This document shows positions 56,987-64,000 of a stretch of 64,000 nucleotides of DNA, one piece after another (the first letter of the stretch is position 1; each line of letters begins with the position of its first letter). The stretch comes from Calothrix sp. PCC 7103 (GTDB lineage Bacteria; Cyanobacteriota; Cyanobacteriia; Cyanobacteriales; Nostocaceae), in contig NZ_KB217478.1 in NCBI RefSeq assembly GCF_000331305.1, positions 1,533,679 to 1,597,678 of the forward strand. The letters are read 5' to 3'. The position numbers and the translations under genes were made by a program. Below the pieces are notes generated by a model. The model worked only from the letters and a program-made list of their open reading frames with translations. It was not told the origin of the DNA and did not search any database.

Positions 56987-57550
56987 ATGGGCATCAGCAG
57001 CACTGGCAAACCAACCAGTCCTCGGCAGCGACGTGCCAAGCTCAAAGGGGAAGCCACAGTGGATGTTGAAAACAGCCAAGGTCAAGCTGAAACCACACCT
57101 GAAACCAACAATTCAGTTGAAACAGAAGAAACAAAAGTAGAAAACAAAGTCGAGTTAACAAAGGATAAGCCAGTGCCAGCAGAATCATCCAACGGAAAAG
57201 AAAAATCGAGCAAGCTTGAGCTTCGTGAAGAAAAACCCAGTTCACTTGCAGTTTCCGGTGAACGTCCAATTGCCGCAAGTGATTTAGAAATTGCCGAAAC
57301 AATATCAATTTCAGGTATTCGTCCAATTGGGGTTAGCCATCTACATGTTGTAGACACAGTGAATATCATGGGTATTCGTCCAATTGGTGCAAATACAATA
57401 GATGTAGTAGACAGCATCAACCTTTCTGGTATTCGTCCTATCGCTTCCAGTGCGCTTGTTGTTTCAGAAACCTATTCAGTAATGGGCAATCGTCCTGTCG
57501 CTTCAAACAGCATCGACGATTCCGACATGATAATGGGCTTTTTAGATTAG
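56987..57550 (+). CDS. 19-residue repeat protein
   Basis: A 187-residue protein. The N-terminal ~85 residues are Lys/Glu/Ser-rich and disordered (SPRQRRAKLKGEATVDVEN). The rest is five tandem 19-residue units with consensus SGIRPIGxSxLxVVDTVNI, where RPI or RPV is invariant. GAGG precedes the ATG by eight bases, and a clear terminator follows at 57593-57620. I recall related proteins in cyanobacteria but no function. The repeats may form a small beta-solenoid. Confidence 0.7.
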   Translation: MGISSTGKPTSPRQRRAKLKGEATVDVENSQGQAETTPETNNSVETEETKVENKVELTKDKPVPAESSNGKEKSSKLELREEKPSSLAVSGERPIAASDLEIAETISISGIRPIGVSHLHVVDTVNIMGIRPIGANTIDVVDSINLSGIRPIASSALVVSETYSVMGNRPVASNSIDDSDMIMGFLD

Positions 57551-57592
57551 TAATTTAAATTAATTCAATAAGTAAAACTTATTTATTTTCTC

Positions 57593-57620
57593 AACCCGAT
57601 TGTTTAAAATCGGGTTTTTT
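57593..57620 (+). terminator. intrinsic terminator of the repeat-protein gene
   Basis: AACCCGAT and ATCGGGTT enclose TGTTTAAA and are followed by TTTTTT. This is a standard Rho-independent terminator 43 bases past the stop. Confidence 0.85.
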
Positions 57621-57629
57621 AGTTTAAAT

Positions 57630-57842
57630 AGGGCTTGCTGAATAGAACTATAACCTTTACCATGTAATGGTTTCAAGCATTTTAAGTCCAAGTAGATGCA
57701 AGCTTAGGGCGCCTACAGGCTCAAAATCCGTGCATTTGGGTGGAAAAATTAGGGCTGGATTTGTAAGTCAACCTCCGAAACAACCATTTTTTGTACTGCA
57801 AGCGCGTCCAGATTCGTTTTGTGGAGTTTTTCAGCAAACCCT
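57630..57842. mobile_element. 213-base MITE with terminal inverted repeats
   Basis: The left end is AGGGCTTGCTGAAT and the right end complements AGGGTTTGCTGAAA: 12 of 14 bases match. TAAATA flanks both sides (57625-57630 and 57842-57847), giving a 4- to 6-base target duplication depending on where the edge is set. No real ORF lies inside. It is non-autonomous; the ends are like those of cyanobacterial IS elements, but the family is not certain. Confidence 0.7.
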
Positions 57843-57964
57843 AAATATTTTTACTATCAGGATATCTATCTTAAAGTAGACCATCGCTTATCCCAATAGA
57901 GAGAAGGTATGATCTGAGGTATCAAGTTAAAATTCATCAATACATAAACAAAATATAAATAAGG

Positions 57965-58067
57965 TTTAAATTTTTTACCAGTCCCAGAGCTTCAATAATA
58001 GGCTTGCTGGTATTGAAGTGTTTACTGTGGTTGAATTTTAGGTGAGTATTAATGCTCACCTTTTTTT
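57965..58067 (+). ncRNA. candidate small RNA with its own terminator
   Basis: A region without ORF ends with GGTGAGTATT..AATGCTCACC (58041-58060) and seven Ts, a strong plus-strand terminator that no plus-strand gene needs. Upstream is a second hairpin, CTTCAATA (57990-57997) with TATTGAAG (58011-58018) and a 13-base loop. The 5' end is a guess near an AT-rich TATAAAT-like box at about 57953. It matches no RNA family that I know. Confidence 0.4.
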
Positions 58068-58129
58068 ATTGGAAGTAAGCACGCTCGGAAAGCACTGAAG
58101 TGCTTATTACGTGGGGCAGCAGCGTTTTG

Positions 58130-58927
58130 TTAACTTCCAATTACGACACCCCAGAAATAATCCTCGAAAGGCGCCTCATCTAAATTGATATGATATTGTC
58201 TAGCCCAAGAATACACGTCCATACTAATACGCCCGTTCTCGTCACTAAACCAGTCGCCTCCTTTTATTGAGATATTACCTAAAATGCTAATCCAATGGGT
58301 GGGAAGTGGAAGGAATGGTGTTTTTCCGCGTAACAAACCATCAGCAGTAATTAAAGCAAAGGCAATTCCACCTGCTGCAATAGCTTTGGATGCTTCTTGC
58401 AGTGCGTCAAATTCTCCATATAAATATGTGTGGCGGTAAGTGCAGGTGCGATAGCCTAATATTTCTTTTGTCCAACCTTTCATTTCCCAAGATTTTGTCA
58501 TCCCAGCTAAGTTACGCACAATCTCTGGCGCCTCTGCTTCAATATTGAATATAGAGTTTTCAGATTCTCGCAACGTCGCTAAAACCATCCAGTCAGACTG
58601 ATTCATCCGCAGGCGCCCATTGCTACGTTGTAAAGTCCGTGATGCCTCTATTTTGGTTGTTAAACCAGTGTAAGCACCTGTTTCAAACAAACTACGACAA
58701 ATTTGGACATACCGTAAAGGCTGCTTGCGAACCAATTCAAATACAATAGCAGCAGGTCCACAAAAAGGTTGGGCGCCTTGGTTGATTTGAAACGGGTCAT
58801 TCAGACGCAACCGCATTTCTGCAACTAACTGCTTTTTCTCAACGCTTGCCCATACACCGGGAGCTTTGGAATTTTCAAAGTCTGTTAAGGCGCCGAGAAC
58901 TGTAGGATTCAATAGCTGGGAATTCAT
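58130..58927 (-). CDS. hypothetical protein with papain-like Cys/His segments
   Basis: A 265-residue soluble protein that I do not recognise. QPFCGPAAIVFELV at about residues 53-66 looks like the nucleophile helix of a C39/papain-like peptidase, and LPTHWISILGNI at about 214-225 looks like the His strand. An Asp in GGDWFSDENG follows. These would form a triad. No signal peptide is present. It could be a peptidase, amidase or transglutaminase-like enzyme, or an effector. It is a single gene, downstream of the M20 gene by 66 bases. Confidence 0.55.
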   Translation of the reverse strand: MNSQLLNPTVLGALTDFENSKAPGVWASVEKKQLVAEMRLRLNDPFQINQGAQPFCGPAAIVFELVRKQPLRYVQICRSLFETGAYTGLTTKIEASRTLQRSNGRLRMNQSDWMVLATLRESENSIFNIEAEAPEIVRNLAGMTKSWEMKGWTKEILGYRTCTYRHTYLYGEFDALQEASKAIAAGGIAFALITADGLLRGKTPFLPLPTHWISILGNISIKGGDWFSDENGRISMDVYSWARQYHINLDEAPFEDYFWGVVIGS

Positions 58928-58993
58928 AATTAGCTGGTATAAATAAAATTAGTTAAAAATAAACTTATACTCATTTATACCTGCTCGAATAAA

Positions 58994-60217
58994 CTAATTA
59001 CAGAATTTCTCTACACATCGCACAAAAATTTCCACACCCATTGCCAAAGCAGTTTCGTCAAAATCGAATCGTGGGTGATGGTGCGGATATGCTAAACCCT
59101 TCTCAGGATTTGCCGAACCCAAGAAAAAGTAACAGCCAGGAACTTCCTGTAAGAAAAATGACATATCCTCGGCGCCCATAGTTTGACATTCGGGCACTAT
59201 ACCAAGCGGAGTCTCCACAACATCCTCGGCAACAGAACGTACAAGTTCCGCTATGGCTATATTATTAATCACTGCTGGATACAATGACCAATAATTCAAG
59301 TCATATTTAGCACCCTGCGCTTCACAAATACCACTAATAACTTGCTCGATACGATTCTTAAAAAACCCTACTAAAGCTGGGTTAAAGTACCTAACAGTCC
59401 CGCTCATGTCAGCAGTATCAGCAATGACATTACGCTTAGTGCCCGCATGAAGTTTACCAATGGTAACAACGGCGGAATCAATCGGGTTAACGTTACGTGA
59501 AACAATAGTTTGTAGTGCATTAACAACTTGGGCAGCAACAACAACCGAATCTACAGTTTGATGTGGCATGGCCCCATGTCCACCTCGACCAGAAATCGTG
59601 CAATCAAAAGATTCTACAGCAGCCATTAAGGCGCCGGGTCGAACACCTACAGTTCCAACAGACAAGTTATTCCACAAATGTAAGCCAATAATCGCATCAA
59701 CATTGGGATTTTTAAGAACCCCCGCTTCTATCATTGGTTTGGCGCCACCAGGTCCTTCTTCAGCAGGTTGAAAAATGATCTTAACAATGCCAGCAAAATC
59801 ATGACGATGTTGATGTAAATAATACGCTGTACCAAGAGCAATAGCAGTGTGCCCATCATGTCCACAAGCGTGCATCAACCCGTCGTGCTGCGAACGGTAA
59901 CTTACTTTATTAAGCTCCTGAACAGGTAATGCATCCATATCCGCACGAATTGCTAATACTTTTGAGTGCTGAGTTGGAAGTTTTTCGCCTTTGATAATGG
60001 CAACAATACCTGTTTGGGCAATACCTGTTTGATGTTCAATGCCCCATTCTTGCAGCTTACTCGCAATAAACAAAGAAGTAAGTTTTTCTTGAAAACCTAA
60101 TTCAGGCTTTTGATGGAGTCGGCGCCGCCATTCGATTATTTGCGGATGAAGATTGCGAATAGACAGGCGAATTCGAGATAAATCAACTGAAGTTAAACTT
60201 GGAAAAGCAGAAATCAT
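58994..60217 (-). CDS. M20-family amidohydrolase (N-acyl amino acid hydrolase)
   Basis: A 407-residue metalloenzyme, like hippurate hydrolase/IAA-amino acid hydrolase. Seen: RRRLHQKPELGFQE, LAIRADMDALPVQE, HACGHDGHTAIALG (metal ligands), IFQPAEEGPGGAKPMIEAG (catalytic Glu), GLHLWNNL, and the dimerisation domain GRGGHGAMPHQTVD. The C-terminus has MGAEDMSFF and YPHHHPRFDFDE. The physiological substrate is unknown. It starts at ATG 60215-60217. Confidence 0.92.
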   Translation of the reverse strand: MISAFPSLTSVDLSRIRLSIRNLHPQIIEWRRRLHQKPELGFQEKLTSLFIASKLQEWGIEHQTGIAQTGIVAIIKGEKLPTQHSKVLAIRADMDALPVQELNKVSYRSQHDGLMHACGHDGHTAIALGTAYYLHQHRHDFAGIVKIIFQPAEEGPGGAKPMIEAGVLKNPNVDAIIGLHLWNNLSVGTVGVRPGALMAAVESFDCTISGRGGHGAMPHQTVDSVVVAAQVVNALQTIVSRNVNPIDSAVVTIGKLHAGTKRNVIADTADMSGTVRYFNPALVGFFKNRIEQVISGICEAQGAKYDLNYWSLYPAVINNIAIAELVRSVAEDVVETPLGIVPECQTMGAEDMSFFLQEVPGCYFFLGSANPEKGLAYPHHHPRFDFDETALAMGVEIFVRCVEKFCN

Positions 60218-60273
60218 CTTAAATCTCTAATTTAGTAACAGTAATGCACTTCTATTCCTATTATGCTTTGGTT

Positions 60274-60294
60274 TATCCGTTACATCCGTTGCCA
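60274..60294. repeat. TCCGTTACA nonamer array at the bioD end
   Basis: ATCCGTTACATCCGTTGCCAG. The bioD stop TAA (60280-60282, minus strand) lies inside the first unit, and the last codons (WQRM) are repeat-encoded. Confidence 0.75.
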
Positions 60295-60963
60295 GAGGTG
60301 TTCTAAATCTAAATTAGATACTGAAGCCGCTAACTTTTCTAAATCACTAGGGTTTTCAAAATATGGTAAATAGCCAAAAACTCGAATATTAGTAAGTGAT
60401 TGTATCAAATCGGCTGGTGCCAAATCTTCAATTTCTGCTTCGCTATATGGTTGAGAACAGTTTAGAACAATTCCCAATAAGTTAACTTTGCTTAATTTAG
60501 CGAGCGCGACATTTGCGACAGCTTGAGAAATGGCGCCTAGTTTCACAGGCACAACTAATATAGTAGGTAAACGCCATTCGGCAGCTAAGTCAGCTACTGT
60601 TAACTCAAAAGTGACAGGAGAACCTAGTCCTCCTAATGCTTCGACAAACACAAAATCTTTATTTTGCTGTAACTTCGTCAGAGTTTGCCATACTAAGCCC
60701 AAATCTACATTTCTATTTTCTTTGGCAGCAGCAATTGGTGGCGCCAGTGGTGCCTGAAAATATAGCGGTGTGATTTCGGATGGTGACTGCTGTAACGAAA
60801 ATAGCTTTTGGTAAGTTTCGCGGTCTCCTTCTCCTGATTGTATTGGCTTCAGGATGCCAAAGCTATGAGATGCACGATATTTTTGCCAATAAGCTGCAAG
60901 CGCAGTTGTCAAAACTGTTTTACCTGCTTCGGTATCAGTGGCTGTAATTAATAGTGAATTCAA
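60280..60963 (-). CDS. bioD: dethiobiotin synthetase
   Basis: A 227-residue P-loop enzyme that closes the ureido ring of dethiobiotin using CO2 and ATP in biotin synthesis. [13 protein letters not shown] is the P-loop at about residues 7-19, followed by [24 protein letters not shown] is the second conserved block, and [17 protein letters not shown] and [10 protein letters not shown] follow. The start codon is TTG at 60961-60963. No other biotin gene is near. The terminal residues come from a dispersed repeat, so the true ancestral end may have been different. Confidence 0.92.
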   Translation of the reverse strand: MNSLLITATDTEAGKTVLTTALAAYWQKYRASHSFGILKPIQSGEGDRETYQKLFSLQQSPSEITPLYFQAPLAPPIAAAKENRNVDLGLVWQTLTKLQQNKDFVFVEALGGLGSPVTFELTVADLAAEWRLPTILVVPVKLGAISQAVANVALAKLSKVNLLGIVLNCSQPYSEAEIEDLAPADLIQSLTNIRVFGYLPYFENPSDLEKLAASVSNLDLEHLWQRM

Positions 60964-61011
60964 CTTTAATTTCTTTTTTAAGGTTTTTGCTTACTTATTA
61001 TCTTATAAATT

Positions 61012-62811
61012 TTATCGATTATTTCGACCTGACGACTCAGTAGGAGCAGCATTTTCTAGTTGAGTGCTATCTGGTGTTGGAGTCGGAAAAGTACCAGGTG
61101 CAATTCTCTTGAAAATGCCTTCTGCTGGTTGTGTTGGGTCAATAGTTGGGGTTGGTGTTGGAAAAATCTCTGTTGTAGTAGGTGTTGGTTCGGGAGTTGG
61201 TTCAAGCGTTGCTGTTGGTGTGGGTGTTGGAACGTCTTGAGATGGTGTTGGTGTAGAAATTAAAGGTTTAGCTAACCCAACTGTTAAACTATAGTCACTT
61301 TCTGTAACTCCAGGTGCCGGACTAAGTTGAATTGTATATCTACCTGTAAATGGAAGCGTGCCTTGATATGATGCAACATTTCTTGCTGCCCCATCTACTG
61401 CTTCGCGGTTTGGCGCCAGTACCGTTAGCTCGATTTGACCTTGTTGAGCCAACGATGCAGTTAGTTGCTGTCCCTCTTCACCTTGAAATGTATATAAAAC
61501 AGTTTGATTGGCGCCTAATTTACCTTGAACAGTAGCAAGACCAGAAGCATCAAATCTCAACCGTTTACTAAATACAGCAGGTTCCGACGTTGACGTAGGT
61601 GTTGGAGTTGCCGTTGCGCTTTCACTAATTACAGGAGAAGGAAAAGTTTGCGGTGGTGTTTCTACTGGCGTTTGTGGTTTAGGCTGGTTACGAATTGAAC
61701 TAACTAATGCCCAAGAACCAAATCCAGCTAGCACAACGACCGCAGCACCAATAGCTCCAACTGCCAAAGGATTATCTAATACCGAATTATTGCTATTAAC
61801 AGGAGGAATAACTGGGTCGGGTCTGTTAGAAGCGCGTCCTTGGTATTCTTGTTCAATAGGTTGGGGTACTGGGTCTGGGCGCCGACCCACAGCAACAGTT
61901 TGTACGTTAGATAGATTATTAGCTCTGGGGTCTGGTTGGGTTAAACCATTTGTTAAACCATTTGTTAAACCATTTATAGAATCTAATGCTTGCTCAACAT
62001 CGCGCGCGCTTTGATAACGTTCCCCAGGAATGTAATTGAGCATTCGATTCAAAACTTGGGAAAAACGAGGATTAACTTTAGCAAAACGCTGCCAATTCCA
62101 CAACGTCAAATTTTCATCATATAAATCTGCTGGTTCTTTGCCAGTTAACAAAACAATTGCGGTTACAGCTAAAGCATATAAATCACTATTAGGGTATGCT
62201 CTGCCAGTTTGCATTTGTTCACCAGGCGCATAACCCAACTTACCAACTGATGTCGCGTTAATAGTTCCACTTGGTGACTGTAACTTAGTTGCCAATTCTT
62301 TAACTACACCAAAATCTATTAGTACTGGCTTATTATCTATTTGACGTTGAATAATATTTTCTGGGGAAATATCGCGATGAATAATACCGCGATTGTGTAA
62401 ATGTTCGAGTACAGGTAATAAAGAGCGTATAATATAGACAACTTCCGAATGTGTAAAAGTACTTCCTGTAGCTTTACGTTCTTCGAGTAAATCGCGATAA
62501 GTTTTACCAGCAACGTAATCTTGCACCAAAAATAGCCGCTGGTCTTGCTCGAATCGTTCGCGAAATTGGGGAATTTGGGGATGCTGAATTTGATAGAGAA
62601 TTTCGGCTTCGCGTTGAAAAAGCTCTTGTGCTTTCTCCCAAGCGGAAGTTGTGCCTGTAGCATTGGGAATTAATTCTTTTATTGCACAAGGTTCATTAAA
62701 ACGTCGCTGGTCTTCTGCCAGATAGGTTCTACCAAACCCGCCCTGACCCAAAATATTGATTATGCGATAGCGATTTTGTAGGATAGTGCCAGCTGGAATG
62801 GGTGGTTGCAT
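61012..62811 (-). CDS. Ser/Thr protein kinase with C-terminal sensor-like domain
   Basis: A 599-residue protein. The kinase domain (residues ~14-280) is complete: ILGQGGFGRTYLAE P-loop, CAIKELIP with the ATP Lys, IIHRDISPENII catalytic loop, and VLIDFGVVKEL. A linker follows, then one transmembrane helix at ~350-370 (GAIGAAVVVLAGFGSWALV) and a Thr/Pro-rich stretch. A PPC-like beta domain (FDASGLATVQGKL, TLPFTGRYTIQL) and another PTPTPT tail end it. Cyanobacterial Hanks kinases of this type sense envelope conditions. The target is unknown. Confidence 0.9.
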   Translation of the reverse strand: MQPPIPAGTILQNRYRIINILGQGGFGRTYLAEDQRRFNEPCAIKELIPNATGTTSAWEKAQELFQREAEILYQIQHPQIPQFRERFEQDQRLFLVQDYVAGKTYRDLLEERKATGSTFTHSEVVYIIRSLLPVLEHLHNRGIIHRDISPENIIQRQIDNKPVLIDFGVVKELATKLQSPSGTINATSVGKLGYAPGEQMQTGRAYPNSDLYALAVTAIVLLTGKEPADLYDENLTLWNWQRFAKVNPRFSQVLNRMLNYIPGERYQSARDVEQALDSINGLTNGLTNGLTQPDPRANNLSNVQTVAVGRRPDPVPQPIEQEYQGRASNRPDPVIPPVNSNNSVLDNPLAVGAIGAAVVVLAGFGSWALVSSIRNQPKPQTPVETPPQTFPSPVISESATATPTPTSTSEPAVFSKRLRFDASGLATVQGKLGANQTVLYTFQGEEGQQLTASLAQQGQIELTVLAPNREAVDGAARNVASYQGTLPFTGRYTIQLSPAPGVTESDYSLTVGLAKPLISTPTPSQDVPTPTPTATLEPTPEPTPTTTEIFPTPTPTIDPTQPAEGIFKRIAPGTFPTPTPDSTQLENAAPTESSGRNNR

Positions 62812-63520
62812 GGTGATGTTAATTTAAGAACGCCAATAAAAGCTTTATACGAGGATAAGCTATAAAGACAGACAGACGCACAACATAGTAAGTGCCGTAG
62901 ACTTTAAACGGCTTGTGTAACTCTATTTTGACAATTTTTACACTTACCATGAGTGTACTTCAGCAGAAAAATATGGTTTTCCGCACTTCTTGGATATATT
63001 GTTAGATTTGCAACCCGAAATCAAGTCTGTTGCGTCATCAATATTAGTCCTTGATACAAAATACGCCCTCAGTAACTCTCAAGCAAAGTGATTTGCATCA
63101 CATCTAAAAATCAGGATTGTATTTTATACGAGGAGTTACAATAGTGTAAACAATTTGCGACAAATCGCATAGAATATTGTACTGCCCCTATCTGCACTCC
63201 TCATAAGTGCTTTTGTGATTGCCGAAATAAAAACTGTACACAAAATTAATCCAACACTGATTCACTTAGGTATAAATGAGAAGGATAGAGACGCAATTAA
63301 TCGCGTCTCTACCAAAAAAAACAAAAATAGGTCTTATATCCAGACTTCATGTCTGTTAAGCTGTCAAAAAGGTAGTTTTACTATTTTAAGACTGAAAAAC
63401 TTAATAGTTATGTTTTGTGGAGTCATACGTGAAAGTTTTCATCAAAACTTCAAACAACAAACTATTCATTTTTCAGGGACTTCCGCGTAGAAAAGCCAAA
63501 TCTCTGATGATAAGATTGCC
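62812..63520. other. ~700-base gap upstream of prs
   Basis: No convincing gene is seen; the plus-strand ORF at 63215-63490 has no protein-like features. The region must carry the divergent promoters of the kinase and prs genes. It includes an imperfect 26-base palindrome TAGAGACGCAATT..TCTCTA at 63286-63311, a relative of the one at 21670-21697. Confidence 0.55.
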
Positions 63521-64000
63521 ATGAATGCACATCGAGGAACTGCTGTGCTTAGTTCTGCAACTTTAAAAATGCAGCCAGCGCCAACGGGATTTACCGAAAG
63601 TAATCGTCTGCGGCTATTTTCTGGCTCTGCTAATTTACAACTTTCCCAAGAAGTTGCCCGCTATTTGGGCATGGATTTGGGACCGATGATTCGCAAACGT
63701 TTTGCGGATGGAGAACTATATGTCCAAATACAGGAATCGATACGGGGTTGTGATGTTTACCTAATCCAGCCTTGTTGCAATCCTGTCAACGACAACTTGA
63801 TGGAACTCCTAATTATGATTGATGCTTGTCGTCGTGCTTCCGCGCGGCAAGTTACGGCAGTAATTCCGTACTATGGGTATGCACGCGCCGACCGTAAAAC
63901 GGCAGGACGCGAATCAATCACTGCCAAATTGATTGCAAACCTAATTACGGAAGCAGGCGCCAATCGGGTTTTGGCGATGGACTTGCACTCTGCTCAAATT
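63521..64000 (+). CDS. prs: ribose-phosphate pyrophosphokinase, 5' part
   Basis: The first 160 residues of PRPP synthase, cut by the window edge. The enzyme makes PRPP for nucleotides, histidine, tryptophan and NAD. Seen: LRLFSGSANLQLSQEVARYLG, MIRKRFADGELYVQIQES, IRGCDVYLIQPC, VTAVIPYYGYARADRK (flexible-loop and ATP region) and LAMDLHSAQ at the edge. ATG 63521 gives an N-terminus MNAHRGTAVLSSATLK, like other cyanobacterial homologues. Confidence 0.96.
   Translation, partial: MNAHRGTAVLSSATLKMQPAPTGFTESNRLRLFSGSANLQLSQEVARYLGMDLGPMIRKRFADGELYVQIQESIRGCDVYLIQPCCNPVNDNLMELLIMIDACRRASARQVTAVIPYYGYARADRKTAGRESITAKLIANLITEAGANRVLAMDLHSAQI

Noticed and set aside
57667-57879. 70-codon ORF in the MITE
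   Set aside because: It crosses the right end of the MITE and has no protein-like pattern; the element appears non-coding.
63215-63490. 91-codon ORF upstream of prs
   Set aside because: It runs through a dispersed palindrome and has no recognisable features or ribosome-binding site.

Overview
The window looks like chromosomal DNA from a filamentous, Nostocales-type cyanobacterium. Base composition is AT-rich (about 39% GC by eye). It carries cyanobacterial signature genes: a Ycf23/DUF561 protein, a DUF2301 membrane protein, a cytochrome c6-like protein, an NB-ARC/WD40 STAND protein with a typical cyanobacterial C-terminal tail, and a FHA-less Ser/Thr kinase with a Pro/Thr-rich linker. It is also full of short dispersed and tandem repeats of the kind found in that order. 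No rRNA, tRNA or CRISPR array was seen. The usual HIP1 octamer GCGATCGC was not found. Instead the hexamer palindrome GGCGCC occurs about 96 times (about 3 expected), while GATC occurs only about 10 times (over 200 expected).

Layout. 1-6.3 kb: 3' end of a TPR protein, a secreted Cys-rich peptide, a YdcF/DUF2301 pair, a SAM hydrolase-like DUF62 gene, a 51-aa protein, a phage Dam-type methyltransferase with a coupled mini-ORF, an XRE regulator and a GIY-YIG protein. 6.3-7 kb: repeat-filled gap. 7-22.5 kb: housekeeping genes (accD, pilD, leuB), an ABC exporter pair, a divergent SucC/SucD-like pair, a coiled-coil membrane protein, a FetB-like permease, a DegT aminotransferase and ycf23. 22.7-29.8 kb: accessory island with the STAND/WD40 protein, a five-copy repeat array, a Uma2 remnant, a PIN/STAS-like operon followed by a decayed duplicate of the STAS-like gene, and a DUF1016 nuclease gene broken by a nonsense codon and a precise TA-duplicating MITE. 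29.8-36 kb: tex and small conserved genes. 36-51 kb: a 12-gene minus-strand Wzx/Wzy-dependent exopolysaccharide cluster running from the Wzc-type tyrosine autokinase to the priming sugar transferase. 51.5-64 kb: cytochrome c6-like, stress/membrane small proteins, a GMC remnant, a Uma2 protein, uvrB, a 19-aa repeat protein, a MITE, a candidate small RNA, a papain-like hypothetical protein, an M20 amidohydrolase, bioD, a Ser/Thr kinase and the start of prs.

How the genes work together. The polysaccharide cluster encodes priming, chain assembly by several glycosyltransferases, flipping, polymerisation and chain-length/export control, but no Wza-type outer-membrane channel or Wzb phosphatase is present here. 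The island at 26.6-29.7 kb is a graveyard of defence or toxin-like genes. A recurring theme is that small repeats sit exactly at gene 3' ends and supply the stop codons, in two cases for both members of a convergent pair.
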